This document shows, one piece after another, positions 34,270-43,054 of a DNA stretch of 64,000 nt (its first letter is position 1; each line of letters begins with the position of its first letter). Made by a program: the position numbers and the translations under genes. The notes beneath the pieces are model-generated. The model saw only the letters and a program-made list of their open reading frames with translations, searched no databases and was not told the DNA's origin. The stretch is from Tabrizicola fusiformis (GTDB lineage Bacteria; Pseudomonadota; Alphaproteobacteria; Rhodobacterales; Rhodobacteraceae): contig NZ_JABUHN010000003.1 in assembly GCF_013328815.1 (NCBI RefSeq), forward strand, positions 372,001 to 436,000. The letters are read 5' to 3'.

Positions 34270-35298
34270 ATGCCCGACGATCCCCTGCGCAGCCCGGTCT
34301 GCCACTTGCTTGGCTGTGACCTGCCGATCCTGCTGGCCGGAATGGGTGGCGTCGCGCGGTCCGAACTGGTGGCCGCGGTGGCAAAGGCCGGCGGCTATGG
34401 CATTCTGGGCATGGTGCGCGAAACACCCGAGCTGATTGCGCAAAACATCGCCGCTGTGCGGGCCGAGACCGACCGCCCCTTTGCCGTGAACCTGATCCCG
34501 TCAGCCACCGACCCCAAGCTGCTGGATGCGGAACTTGGCACCTGCCTTGAGCTTGGCATTCCCGCGATGTGCTTTTTCTGGGATGTGGTGCCCGCCGCTG
34601 TGGCGCGGGCCAAGGCTGCGGGCTGCCTCGTGCTGCATCAGGTCGGTTCGCTGAAGGCCGCCCTTGGCGCCGAGGCGGCGGGCGCCGATGTGCTGATCGT
34701 GCAGGGGGTAGAGGCGGGCGGCCATGTTCACGGCACGGTCGGCGCGCTGGTCCTGGTGGAACAGGTGGTGCGCCGGGTCAGGCTGCCGGTCATCGCTTCG
34801 GGCGGGTTTGCGACCGGGGCAAGCCTGATTTCCGCCATGGCCCTTGGCGCCGAAGGCATCCATTGCGGCACGGCCTTTCTGGCGACGGTTGAATCCTTTG
34901 CCCATGACGACCACAAGGCCCGCGTGCTGGCCGCGATGGCCGAAGACACCGTGCATACAGATATCTATGCCCTGAACTGGCCGCCGAACACCCCGGTCCG
35001 GGTGATCCGCAATTCGGTGACCGATGCCATCGGCCACAGATTGATGGGCCACAGGCCCGACCTTTTGCCGCGTGAGGTGATTGCCCGCGAAGAGGGCCGC
35101 CCGCTGCTGCGCTACAGCACCGATTCCCCGCTGCGCACGACCACCGGCGATCTTGAGGCGATGGCGGCCTATGCCGGGCAAAGTTCTGCGCTGATCGACA
35201 CGCTGCCGACGGCGGCAGAGCGGATTACCACGATCATGGACGAGGCGCGCACGGCGCTTGCACGGCTTGCCGCCCTGACCGGCGGCCCTGCAACATGA
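34270..35298 (+). CDS. Nitronate monooxygenase / 2-nitropropane dioxygenase family
   Basis: A 342-residue FMN-dependent TIM-barrel protein. LLAGMGGVARSELVAAVAKAG, then VLIVQGVEAGGH and IASGGFATGASLISAMALGA are the FMN-binding and catalytic-His regions (QGxEAGGH) of the NPD-like family. Members oxidise alkyl nitronates, including toxic propionate-3-nitronate. GAGGTGA precedes the ATG at 34270, while the upstream part of the open frame holds the NsrR operator, so it is leader. It overlaps the folate gene by 4 bases. Confidence 0.87.
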   Translation: MPDDPLRSPVCHLLGCDLPILLAGMGGVARSELVAAVAKAGGYGILGMVRETPELIAQNIAAVRAETDRPFAVNLIPSATDPKLLDAELGTCLELGIPAMCFFWDVVPAAVARAKAAGCLVLHQVGSLKAALGAEAAGADVLIVQGVEAGGHVHGTVGALVLVEQVVRRVRLPVIASGGFATGASLISAMALGAEGIHCGTAFLATVESFAHDDHKARVLAAMAEDTVHTDIYALNWPPNTPVRVIRNSVTDAIGHRLMGHRPDLLPREVIAREEGRPLLRYSTDSPLRTTTGDLEAMAAYAGQSSALIDTLPTAAERITTIMDEARTALARLAALTGGPAT

Positions 35299-35972
35299 CG
35301 GGCAAGGATGATCTGCCGCGCGGCTATGCCTCGCCTCCCTGTCTCGCGCATGAGATTGATCCGGCCTATTTCGATCCTCTGGCGGTTGACCCGATACAGG
35401 CGCGCGACGTGGCGCGCTGGCGCAAGGCCGAGCGGCTGCGGTTGCTGGCAGAGCGCGCCGCCCTGCCGGTCGCCGTGCGGCACGAGGCCGCCGAACGGAT
35501 CATCCCGCATCTGGAGGCGCTGATCCGCGCGCGGTTCGGGCAGCTTGAGGGGCTGACGCTTTCGGCATGGTGGCCGATCAAGGCCGAGCTGAACCTGCGG
35601 CACTGGCTGACCGATCTGGTCGGGCGGGGGGTGACGGTGGCGCTGCCGGTCGTCCTGGCACCCGCCGCGCCGCTGGTGTTCCGGGGCTGGACGCCGGATT
35701 GCCATATGGTGCAGGGGTTCTGGAAAATCCCCATCCCCGCCGAAACGGCCGAGGTGGTGCCGGATGTCACCCTTGCCCCGGTGGTGGGATGGGATGCGGC
35801 GGGGTTCCGGCTGGGCTATGGCGGCGGCTATTTCGACCGGACGCTGGCCGCCCTGTCGCCACGCCCCTTCGCCATCGGTGTCGGGTTGCAGGCGGCGCAG
35901 GTGGCGACGATCTTTCCGCAGCCGCATGACATCGCCATGGATGCCATCGTGACCGAAGCCGGGCCGCGCTGA
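35295..35972 (+). CDS. 5-formyltetrahydrofolate cyclo-ligase
   Basis: A 225-residue member of the 5-formyl-THF cyclo-ligase (YgfA/MTHFS) family, longer at the N-terminus than the usual ~190 residues. The RKAERLRLL helix, the PxK-like segment WWPIKAEL and the phosphate-binding GYGGGYFDRTLA motif are visible. It recycles 5-formyltetrahydrofolate to methenyl-THF using ATP. It is coupled to the nitronate monooxygenase by an ATGA overlap, though no functional link is obvious. Confidence 0.9.
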   Translation: MTGKDDLPRGYASPPCLAHEIDPAYFDPLAVDPIQARDVARWRKAERLRLLAERAALPVAVRHEAAERIIPHLEALIRARFGQLEGLTLSAWWPIKAELNLRHWLTDLVGRGVTVALPVVLAPAAPLVFRGWTPDCHMVQGFWKIPIPAETAEVVPDVTLAPVVGWDAAGFRLGYGGGYFDRTLAALSPRPFAIGVGLQAAQVATIFPQPHDIAMDAIVTEAGPR

Positions 35973-35982
35973 CCCTGGCCGT

Positions 35983-36735
35983 TCAACCCGCGCTGACCAT
36001 GCGCCAGAAGAACACCGCACTCATGGCAAAGCCCACGGTGGCGATGACGCCGCGCACCACGGATTTGGGCAGCGCCCGCGCCAAAGGGGCGCCGGCATAG
36101 CCGCCTGCGGTGGCCGCGATCATCATGACCACCGCCAGCGGCCAAGCGACCATTCCGGCAAGGGCAAAGACCGCAACGGAAATGGCCGACAACAGAAAGC
36201 TCAACCCCGATTTCAGCGCGTTCATCCGGTTGAGGTCGGTCATCCCCCAAAGCGTGAAAAGCGCCAGCAGCACGATCCCAAGCCCGCCGTTGAAATAGCC
36301 GCCATAAAGCGCCACCGCGAACAGGCCCAAGGCGCCTTCGGGCCGAACGGCCCGGGCCCGCGTGGCAGCCCATTGGCGAAACCTGTCACCAAAAAGAAAG
36401 GCAAAGGTGGCCCCCAGCAGCAGGAAGGGCACCACTCTGGAAAAGGCCGCATTGGAGGACACCATCAGCAAACCGGACCCAGCCAGCCCCCCGGCAAGCG
36501 TGATCGCCACCAGCCGCACAAGCTGCGCCCGGCCAAAGCTGCGAAACTCGGGCCGAAAGCCCAAGGCACCGCCCAGATAGCCCGGAAAGACCGCCACCGT
36601 GCTGGTGGCATTGGCCATCACCGGCGGCAAACCGATGAAGACAAGCGCCGGAAAGGTCAGGAACGTCCCGCCCCCGGCAACCGTGTTCAGCACACCCGCG
36701 CCAAAGGCGGCGGCGATCAGCACCAGAATTTCCAT
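35983..36735 (-). CDS. Sulfite exporter TauE/SafE family permease
   Basis: A 250-residue membrane protein with about eight hydrophobic segments. AAAFGAGVLNTVAGGGTFLTFPALVFIGLPP at the N-terminus holds the GxxNxxAGGG motif of the TauE/SafE (DUF81) family, repeated in the second half as LYGGYFNGGLG. Members export sulfite, sulfoacetate or other organic anions. GGGGAAGG precedes the ATG. No sulfonate genes are nearby, so the substrate is open. Confidence 0.9.
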   Translation of the reverse strand: MEILVLIAAAFGAGVLNTVAGGGTFLTFPALVFIGLPPVMANATSTVAVFPGYLGGALGFRPEFRSFGRAQLVRLVAITLAGGLAGSGLLMVSSNAAFSRVVPFLLLGATFAFLFGDRFRQWAATRARAVRPEGALGLFAVALYGGYFNGGLGIVLLALFTLWGMTDLNRMNALKSGLSFLLSAISVAVFALAGMVAWPLAVVMMIAATAGGYAGAPLARALPKSVVRGVIATVGFAMSAVFFWRMVSAG

Positions 36736-37070
36736 GGCAACCTTCCCCTTAGAGCCCTAATCCTTGCCCGTCCGCGCGGCCCTTTCCCAGACAACAGCGA
36801 CCAGAAGCGCCGGGTTTGCGCCCCTTTGGCCAAACGGCGCCTTTGCGCTCGGCTGCGGCGACCCTGCCCCGCTGCCGTTGACAGCCGGGCAGGCAATGCC
36901 CATCTTTGGCCGATGCTGAACTCTGCCATCCTGTTTCGGATTTTTCTGCAGAACCGCCCCCTTCCCGGGGCGGTTTGACCGCGCACAAGCGGCGCTGCTG
37001 CTCCGGGTTCCTCCACCACATCCCGAAACGATTGTCGAAAGGCGGCCAGATCGCCGCCCGAAGAGGGTTC
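36736..37070. other. 335-base stretch without a recognised gene
   Basis: Between the divergent TauE/SafE permease and the first Rnk-like gene. It holds the strong hairpin at 36952-36975 and presumably both promoters. No open frame in it looks like a protein, and no RNA gene was recognised. Confidence 0.5.
36952..36975. terminator. Perfect 9-bp hairpin in the gap before the Rnk-like genes
   Basis: AACCGCCCC (36952-36960) pairs with GGGGCGGTT (36967-36975) across a 6-base loop. A TTTTT run precedes it on the plus strand. It lies about 100 bases before the first Rnk-like ATG, so it could be a leader structure for that gene instead of a terminator. Confidence 0.45.
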
Positions 37071-37532
37071 ATGCCGCTTTCCAGACTTCCCCAGCCGGTT
37101 GACCCGGCCTTTCCCAAATACGGCTATGCGATCTTGCGCGACCTGTCGGTCAACTGCCGCCTGAGCAGAACCGACCGCCGCGCCCTGGCCGACCATATCC
37201 AGCGCGCCGACCGGATTGGCACCGGCGTTCACATCATGCTGGCGCGACTGCTCAGTCAGAAGCTGCTTTATACGCCCGTGCTCGAGGATGACCGGATCGG
37301 TCCGCCGTTTGTCACCGGCGGCGCGCGGCTGACCTATGCGATAGACGATCTGGAACCGCGGTCGGGGCACCTGCGCCACGAGACCACCCCGGACTTTGGT
37401 CAGGACAGCATTCCGGTTGCAACCCTGCTGGGTGCGACACTGATCGGAATGCAGGCCGGAAGCCGGGCGCCACTGCTGCAAGCCGACGGTTCGTTCCGGC
37501 GGCTGTGGCTGATCGGCCTCGGCGACGGATGA
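37071..37532 (+). CDS. Divergent Rnk/GreA-C-terminal-domain-like protein
   Basis: A 153-residue soluble protein. The C-terminal part IPVATLLGATLIGMQAGSRAP aligns by eye with the ISVVTPVGVALLGLRAGATI region of the Rnk protein encoded next, and the middle part GARLTYAIDDL with its NAVTYRDLST segment. It is thus probably a diverged Rnk-type GreA/GreB C-terminal (FKBP-like) domain. The N-terminal half does not clearly match a coiled coil, so it should not work like GreA. GAGG lies just before the ATG at 37071. This is inference from a visual comparison. Confidence 0.6.
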   Translation: MPLSRLPQPVDPAFPKYGYAILRDLSVNCRLSRTDRRALADHIQRADRIGTGVHIMLARLLSQKLLYTPVLEDDRIGPPFVTGGARLTYAIDDLEPRSGHLRHETTPDFGQDSIPVATLLGATLIGMQAGSRAPLLQADGSFRRLWLIGLGDG

Positions 37533-37589
37533 CCCCGGCCCGCACCCTGAGCCGTTTGCCCCCTGCCCCACAATTCAAGGATAGAAGAC

Positions 37590-38009
37590 ATGACAAACCC
37601 CACGTCGCAGATCAGGGCACGGCTGCCCAAAATCCACCTCGACAAGACTCAGGTCGGCAGGCTGGAGGCTCTCGCCTCGGCCATGATGCGCCGCTCACCC
37701 GAGGTCGGCGAGCGGCTTTTGGATGAAATCGCCCGCGCCAGACTGGTCGCGCCCGAAAAGCTGCAAAGTGACATCGTGACCCTTGGGAATGCAGTGACCT
37801 ACCGCGATCTCAGCACCGGCCGCGAACAGACCGTTGTTCTCGTCTACCCGGAAGAGGCCGATATCGACCGGCATCGCATTTCTGTCGTGACCCCGGTCGG
37901 TGTCGCCCTTCTGGGGCTGCGGGCGGGTGCCACAATCTCATGGGTGACACGCGAAGGCGAAACCCGGCTGCTTGAGGTTATGCAGGTGCAACCGGCCGTT
38001 TCGGCGTGA
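37590..38009 (+). CDS. rnk: Regulator of nucleoside diphosphate kinase (Rnk), GreA/GreB family
   Basis: A 139-residue protein. A short N-terminal helix pair (about residues 20-50) replaces the long coiled coil of GreA. The C-terminal domain (about 60-135), with VTLGNAVTYRDLSTG, VVLVYPEEADI and ISVVTPVGVALLGLRAG, is the Rnk signature. Rnk binds RNA polymerase near the secondary channel but lacks transcript-cleavage activity. It follows a diverged relative after a 57-base gap, so the two may form one transcript. A long hairpin follows. Confidence 0.88.
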   Translation: MTNPTSQIRARLPKIHLDKTQVGRLEALASAMMRRSPEVGERLLDEIARARLVAPEKLQSDIVTLGNAVTYRDLSTGREQTVVLVYPEEADIDRHRISVVTPVGVALLGLRAGATISWVTREGETRLLEVMQVQPAVSA

Positions 38010-38040
38010 CGGGCCGCCACGCCCCCGGCAGGAACACCGG

Positions 38041-38073
38041 CTTGTCCGGGGGCGGGGCTGCCGCCCCGGCAAG
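38041..38073 (+). terminator. Long hairpin after rnk
   Basis: CTTG, CC and GGGGCGG on the left (38041-38055) pair with CCGCCCC, GG and CAAG on the right (38061-38073), with two single-base bulges and a 5-base loop. It begins 31 bases after the rnk stop. Confidence 0.55.
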
Positions 38074-38204
38074 CAGAAATCCCGCCACAGGCAAGGCAAG
38101 AAGAAAATGGCCCTAAATTGGCCATAATTTTCAACTTCGCTCCCTTAGAGGTTGAGCTATGGCGCAACACCTCTCCCAGACGGAGTTTGAGACGAGAGAC
38201 GATC

Positions 38205-39146
38205 ATGAAAATCCTGCTGGTAGACGACGACCCGGTCTTTCAAGACATCCTGACGCAATCCTTGCGCGCCCTTGGCCATGAAGACCTTACGCGGGCCTCT
38301 TCCGCAACCGAGGCGTTGATCACGCTCGAATCACAGACATCGCCCTTTGACTGCATCCTGCTGGACATCCAGATGCCCGGCATGGACGGCGTCAATCTGT
38401 GCCAGCTTTTGCGTGGTCTGCCCGAATATCGGCGCGTTCCGATTGTCATGGTCACCTCGCTTTCGGCGAAACGCTATATCGACGGCGCCTTTGCTGCGGG
38501 GGCGACCGATTACCTGACCAAACCGCTGGACCGGCTGGAACTGAAAGCCCGCATCGGCATGGTGGAACGGCTGGTCGAAGAACGCCTGCATGTCGAGTTG
38601 CTGACGCGTCAGGCCGGTCGGCGCAACGAAGCGGCCCATGCCGATGTCGAATTCGAAAGCGCGATCCACATCCCCGAGTTTGACCGCGGAATCGAGTTGC
38701 TGGCGCTGGAAAACTACCTTCTCACGCTGGGCCGCAAGGGCACCCTTTCCATGTCGGCCTTTGCCTTTCACATCGAAAATGCCAATGTTATCTATGGCAA
38801 GGCGCCCCGCTCGACCTTCGTCGATATGCTGAGTGATGTCGGACTGATCATTTCGGATGCCCTCAAGACCGACGACATCCACCTCGCCTATGCGGGTTCC
38901 GGCAACTTCGTTGGCGTCACGACCAAGGGGCTGTCGGCCACGCCCGAAGAGATCAGCGCAACCATCGAAATCGGCCTAGCGGGTTTTGAAAGCTTCTACA
39001 GCTCGCAACGCCTCCCAACACCCCGTGTCCGGGTCGGACCGCTGTGCAAGAGCCCGATGTTCTCCCTTGGTAACCCCACGCGCATCCTTGAACGGGCGGT
39101 GCAGCAAGCGGTGCAACGGTCAGGGCGTTCGGCAAATGCGGCGTGA
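38205..39146 (+). CDS. Response regulator with a probable degenerate GGDEF domain
   Basis: A 313-residue protein. The receiver domain (about residues 1-120) has the acidic pocket VDDDP, phospho-acceptor Asp54 in LLDIQMPG, the conserved Thr/Ser in VTSL and Lys in TKPLD. The rest (about 165-300) resembles a GGDEF fold, but AYAGSGNFVGV stands where GGDEF is expected, so cyclase activity is unlikely. The ATG at 38205 is chosen because the receiver strand MKILLVDDD begins there. It overlaps the HPt gene, and the pair form the regulator end of the local phosphorelay. Confidence 0.82.
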   Translation: MKILLVDDDPVFQDILTQSLRALGHEDLTRASSATEALITLESQTSPFDCILLDIQMPGMDGVNLCQLLRGLPEYRRVPIVMVTSLSAKRYIDGAFAAGATDYLTKPLDRLELKARIGMVERLVEERLHVELLTRQAGRRNEAAHADVEFESAIHIPEFDRGIELLALENYLLTLGRKGTLSMSAFAFHIENANVIYGKAPRSTFVDMLSDVGLIISDALKTDDIHLAYAGSGNFVGVTTKGLSATPEEISATIEIGLAGFESFYSSQRLPTPRVRVGPLCKSPMFSLGNPTRILERAVQQAVQRSGRSANAA

Positions 39147-39519
39147 AATGATGGCAATGGCTGGTCTGGCGGTGGCATCGGCCCTGAACGAAGAGATCGC
39201 GCCAGAACTGCTCCCGGCGCGCAAACGGTTCCGTGACCTCGCAATCGAGCGGATCATGATGCTGGAATCCCTGAGGATCAGGGTCACGACAGGACAGGAA
39301 CCGCGCACCGCCATTGCGGGCATCGTCGCCCTGGCGCACAAGATTGCAGGCTCCGCCGGTTCGCTTGGATATGCCACCGCCGGAACCCTCGCCGCGAGCA
39401 TTGATCAGCTTTCCCGCGATCAGGCCGAAGTCAAACTGCCGCTGAATGAATTGTGGCGGCAGATTGAACCCCGCCTGATCGCGTTGATGGACGAGCTTGA
39501 AGCCCTTCTGGATGAATAG
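39136..39519 (+). CDS. Histidine phosphotransfer (HPt) domain protein
   Basis: A 127-residue helical protein. The HPt motif is ALAHKIAGSAGSLGY, with the phospho-accepting His68. It would carry phosphoryl groups between the receiver of a hybrid kinase and a response regulator. It starts inside the end of the response-regulator gene (11-base overlap, in another frame), so the two are co-translated. An internal ATG at residue 5 or 6 is also possible. The hybrid kinases to the right on the opposite strand are the obvious donors. Confidence 0.8.
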   Translation: MRREMMAMAGLAVASALNEEIAPELLPARKRFRDLAIERIMMLESLRIRVTTGQEPRTAIAGIVALAHKIAGSAGSLGYATAGTLAASIDQLSRDQAEVKLPLNELWRQIEPRLIALMDELEALLDE

Positions 39520-39682
39520 AGGCTTCTGGCCGGGCTGAAACGACATTCCTGACCCAAAGCTTGCCAGAGCCACGTTTCAGATCGGTCCATTCCTATATTG
39601 GCGGGCTTTCTGCCTGTCATTCACCAAATCGCTCAATTCTGTGTAGCCCGTTCGGCCACATTAGAAGGTGGCGCGGCTTGTC

Positions 39683-42487
39683 TCAGGCCCGCGACCTTTC
39701 TGAAAGCAAACTTCTGATGCCAAATGCCAATTCCGCCGAGTCCAGAGGTTTAGCTAGGCACAAATCAAATCCGCTGGTCAGATACTCAGCGATCTGATGC
39801 GCCATCACATTGGCCGTAATTGCGATGATCGGCAACGGTGGCCGGCCGGCCTTCTGTTCAATCTCCCGAATTTCCCGCAAGGCCGTCATCCCATCCATCA
39901 CCGGCATGGCAATATCCAACAGCACGACATCAAATGTCCCGGTAGAATAGGCATTGACCGCCTCTTGCCCGTCCGACACCAGAACAATCTCGGCACCACG
40001 ACGACTCAACATCGCCTCAAGCACGGCGCGATTCGTAGAATTGTCGTCGGCGGCCAATATTCGCACACCTGCCAGATTGTCAGGCAAATCGGTCTGCGGC
40101 GGTGCTACCTCTGAATGCTCGGCCTTGGAGAGCAAAGGCAGCCAGACCTGAATGGTCGTTCCCGCCCCCAATTCGGAAGCCACCTCAATGGTTCCACCCA
40201 TCTTTTCCACCAAGGTCCGGGTAATCGCCATGCCAAGACCCGTTCCGCCGAAACGGCGCGTCACCGAGACATCCGCCTGACTGAACTCCTCATGCAATCG
40301 CGTCAACTGCTCTGCCGTCATTCCGATTCCGGTGTCCCGAACCTCAATGAAAAGCTGAGTCCCGTTGCGGCCGGCAATCTTCACCTCGACTTCGCCTTGC
40401 TCGGTGAATTTGATCGCATTGCTGACCAGGTTGTGCAGAATTTGCTGAATGCGGTATGGGTCGCCGACAAACTGCATATCCGATCCCGCACCGACAAGGA
40501 CATCAAGCTCGATCCCCTTTTCCTCGGCGCGCAACCCATGCAATTCCTCAACACGCTCGGCGAGGTCCTGCAGTTTGAACGGAACGTTCTCCAATTCCAG
40601 CTTTCCGGCCTCAATCTTGGAAATGTCAAGGATATCGTTCAGGATATTGAGCAGCGCCTCCCCGGACTTCCGAATGGTTCCGATCATACGCTTATGTTCA
40701 GGATTCGAAAGTGCATTATCCAGCACCTCCGCCATCCCTAAAACCCCATTGAGTGGCGTGCGAATCTCATGGCTCATATTCGCCACGAACATCGACTTTG
40801 TCCGGCTGGCCTCTTCAGCACGGGCTTTGGCCAGATAAAGTTCCGTAACATCAGAACCGACCCCGCGATACCCCATAAAGGCGCCTGCGGCATCAAAGAT
40901 CGGCGTTCCTGTCATCCGCCGCCATCGCGTTATGCCGTCAACCGGCCGCGGCGCCCGGTAAATGAAATCCCGAAATGGTTGATTGGAATTGATTCTCTCC
41001 AGCAGGCTCGCCCAGTCAATCCCGGCATACATGTCAGGATGCGTGTCCAGCCATTCCTCCTGCGTCAGGCCAATCAGCCCTTCTTTGGGAATACCGCCGT
41101 CGTCAAAATATTCTCCATCCAAAACAAGGCTATACCGCCGATTGCTGTCCATCTCCCACAACCAACCATCCGACACGCTGGCAATATCGACCAACCGCTG
41201 CTCAACTTTCTCGCGCTCCGATATTGAACGCTCCAACTCCGCTTTGACCGCAGTCAGAGTCGCCTCACGCGCCTTTTGTTCACTGATATCAACCTGCACC
41301 CCCGCAATAAGCTCAGGCGTCCCATCCGGCCCTCGATGCAGGGTGCGGCCCGTGTCAAGAACCCATATCCAATGCCCCGATTTGTGGCGAAGCCGATACT
41401 CCGCCAAATAGACAAATTTGTCGTCCGAAACGGCCTTCTCAAACAGGGCCTCAGTCGCGGCAAGGTCGTCAGGATGGACCCGTGTCCGCCAAGTGTCGAA
41501 TGTAACCGGCTGCAGGTCTTCCAATCTATAGCCCAGCAGGCTCGCCCAATATTCGTTGACGCTATGTTCACCCGTTTTGACATTCCATTCCCAGGTGCAG
41601 ATCCGGGCGCCGTCGATCAGGTTTCGAAGCCGTCGCTCCGCCACCCGAATCGGCGTGATATCCCTATGGGTTTCTATCCGCACACCGTTTGGTAACTTTC
41701 GCTGTGCCACTTGCATGAAGCGGCCATCTGGCAACGTATATTCTGAACTTGTGTCGTCGACGGTTCTATGTCCGACTCGCTCCTCGATGGTTCCCAGCAG
41801 ATCCATCGAGATCAAGTATTGATAGAGATGATTGCTGGCTAGAATTTGATCATTTTCATCATAAACGACAATCGCGTCTTCGGCCATATCAACGACGATG
41901 CGCAATTGATCTGATATGACAGGATTGCCTCGGGCTAGAGCATTCTTGGTCGATCCACCAATCACGTCCAAACGGCGAAGGCCAGAAAGAAAACCAGTCA
42001 ATACAGGCAATGAAATCATCGCCTGCCAATTGGGAGGCAGTATACTTGATGGCGGCACCCGAAAGGCAATTGCGATGCCATCAGTCGCGGCGCCGAACCA
42101 AGCTCCTAGGAATCGACTAACTTTGGCTGCTTGATTCCCGATTTCAAGATCATGGAGCCGACCGGGCGGCAGATCTTGCAAGCCGCGAACCAAAAAAATC
42201 ATTTGATTGGCATCAGGCAGCGCACCCACACGGACTGCCTCTGCACCTCCCTCACAAATCCAACTGGATATCAGTATTAAGTTGCCACTCTCGGTCAGAC
42301 GGAATAACTGTGCTTCATTGGCGCCAAGCCGCAAGGAAATTTTATGAAGAATGCGCCGAGTCATGGCACTCAAATCAGCATCCGCGCACGACGCGATATC
42401 AGCAAGAGCATCCAAGCCAAACTCATGATCCATTGAGGTCGAGTCTATGTTCTCACACCCCTGATAATTGTCGGATGCCTCTGGCAC
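39683..42487 (-). CDS. Cytosolic PAS hybrid sensor histidine kinase
   Basis: A 934-residue hybrid kinase without membrane segments. In order: a GAF-like N-terminus (about residues 20-175), PAS regions (about 195-280, 285-405 and 425-550, the second with the HPDD motif and PAC end), HisKA with His573 (MSHEIRTP), HATPase (N-box NLVSNAIKF, DTGIGM, FGGTGLG; about 680-790) and a receiver (about 808-930) with Asp858 in LLDIAMP. The start is GTG at 42487, with AAAGGA before it. The tight spacing with the receiver gene and second kinase upstream suggests a common transcript. The signal is cytosolic and unknown. Confidence 0.88.
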   Translation of the reverse strand: MPEASDNYQGCENIDSTSMDHEFGLDALADIASCADADLSAMTRRILHKISLRLGANEAQLFRLTESGNLILISSWICEGGAEAVRVGALPDANQMIFLVRGLQDLPPGRLHDLEIGNQAAKVSRFLGAWFGAATDGIAIAFRVPPSSILPPNWQAMISLPVLTGFLSGLRRLDVIGGSTKNALARGNPVISDQLRIVVDMAEDAIVVYDENDQILASNHLYQYLISMDLLGTIEERVGHRTVDDTSSEYTLPDGRFMQVAQRKLPNGVRIETHRDITPIRVAERRLRNLIDGARICTWEWNVKTGEHSVNEYWASLLGYRLEDLQPVTFDTWRTRVHPDDLAATEALFEKAVSDDKFVYLAEYRLRHKSGHWIWVLDTGRTLHRGPDGTPELIAGVQVDISEQKAREATLTAVKAELERSISEREKVEQRLVDIASVSDGWLWEMDSNRRYSLVLDGEYFDDGGIPKEGLIGLTQEEWLDTHPDMYAGIDWASLLERINSNQPFRDFIYRAPRPVDGITRWRRMTGTPIFDAAGAFMGYRGVGSDVTELYLAKARAEEASRTKSMFVANMSHEIRTPLNGVLGMAEVLDNALSNPEHKRMIGTIRKSGEALLNILNDILDISKIEAGKLELENVPFKLQDLAERVEELHGLRAEEKGIELDVLVGAGSDMQFVGDPYRIQQILHNLVSNAIKFTEQGEVEVKIAGRNGTQLFIEVRDTGIGMTAEQLTRLHEEFSQADVSVTRRFGGTGLGMAITRTLVEKMGGTIEVASELGAGTTIQVWLPLLSKAEHSEVAPPQTDLPDNLAGVRILAADDNSTNRAVLEAMLSRRGAEIVLVSDGQEAVNAYSTGTFDVVLLDIAMPVMDGMTALREIREIEQKAGRPPLPIIAITANVMAHQIAEYLTSGFDLCLAKPLDSAELAFGIRSLLSERSRA

Positions 42488-42570
42488 ATTGATCCTTTCA
42501 AACGGCGTTCTGATTGCATAGGATGAAGGCGCTGCAGTCAGAATGTAAATACAGAAATAAGATCGAGAGC

Positions 42571-42954
42571 TTACCCGGCTTCAAGCATTGCCAGAACGGT
42601 TGACAGCAGCACAGCTTTTCCCAACGGTTTTGGCAAAACTGCTTCCGCAACCCCATTTACCTGCTTAATCTCAAGAGGCTTCAAATCTGCAGCCGCCGTA
42701 AACCTGATGACCGGGGTCTTTGCATTCAAAGTTCTTGCTGCACGAAGATGCAGAAGCACGCGATCTCCAGTGATATGCGGCATCTGCTGATCGAAGATCA
42801 TCAGATCATACTTCTTCACCAAGGCAGCTTCAAGCGCGGCCCGACCGTCAGAAGCCACAGTCAGTTCCAATTCCGGCGTTCCGGCCAAAAAAGCCTTTAC
42901 GATGTCCTGATTCACCTCGTCGTCCTCGGCGAGTAAAATCTGATACCGCGCCAT
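42571..42954 (-). CDS. Single-domain response regulator (CheY-like receiver)
   Basis: A 127-residue stand-alone receiver: ILLAEDDEVNQD holds the acidic pocket, the phospho-acceptor Asp lies in LMIFDQQMPH, and the conserved Lys in LPKPLGK. No output domain is present. The ATG at 42954 has GAGGGAG before it; an upstream ATG at 42972 would put that site inside the gene. It lies between two hybrid kinases on the same strand and may be a phosphate sink or shuttle. Its VNQD and QQMPH segments resemble receivers of hybrid kinases. Confidence 0.85.
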   Translation of the reverse strand: MARYQILLAEDDEVNQDIVKAFLAGTPELELTVASDGRAALEAALVKKYDLMIFDQQMPHITGDRVLLHLRAARTLNAKTPVIRFTAAADLKPLEIKQVNGVAEAVLPKPLGKAVLLSTVLAMLEAG

Positions 42955-43054
42955 GGGGGCTCCCTCGATCATGACTGGCTCCTATCCTACAACTTCATCA
43001 TCATAGCCGTCTCTGCGGTTTTTTACGTTCATCTTTGCGCCAAAACGAGGGCGC

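Noticed and set aside
36717-37571. Minus-strand frame of 284 codons before and across the first Rnk-like gene
   Set aside because: It has shadow-type composition and no domain, while the plus-strand Rnk-like gene there has a ribosome site and family similarity.
38205-39146. Possible active diguanylate cyclase
   Set aside because: The fold looks GGDEF-like, but AGSGNF replaces the GG(D/E)EF motif, so no cyclase activity is claimed.
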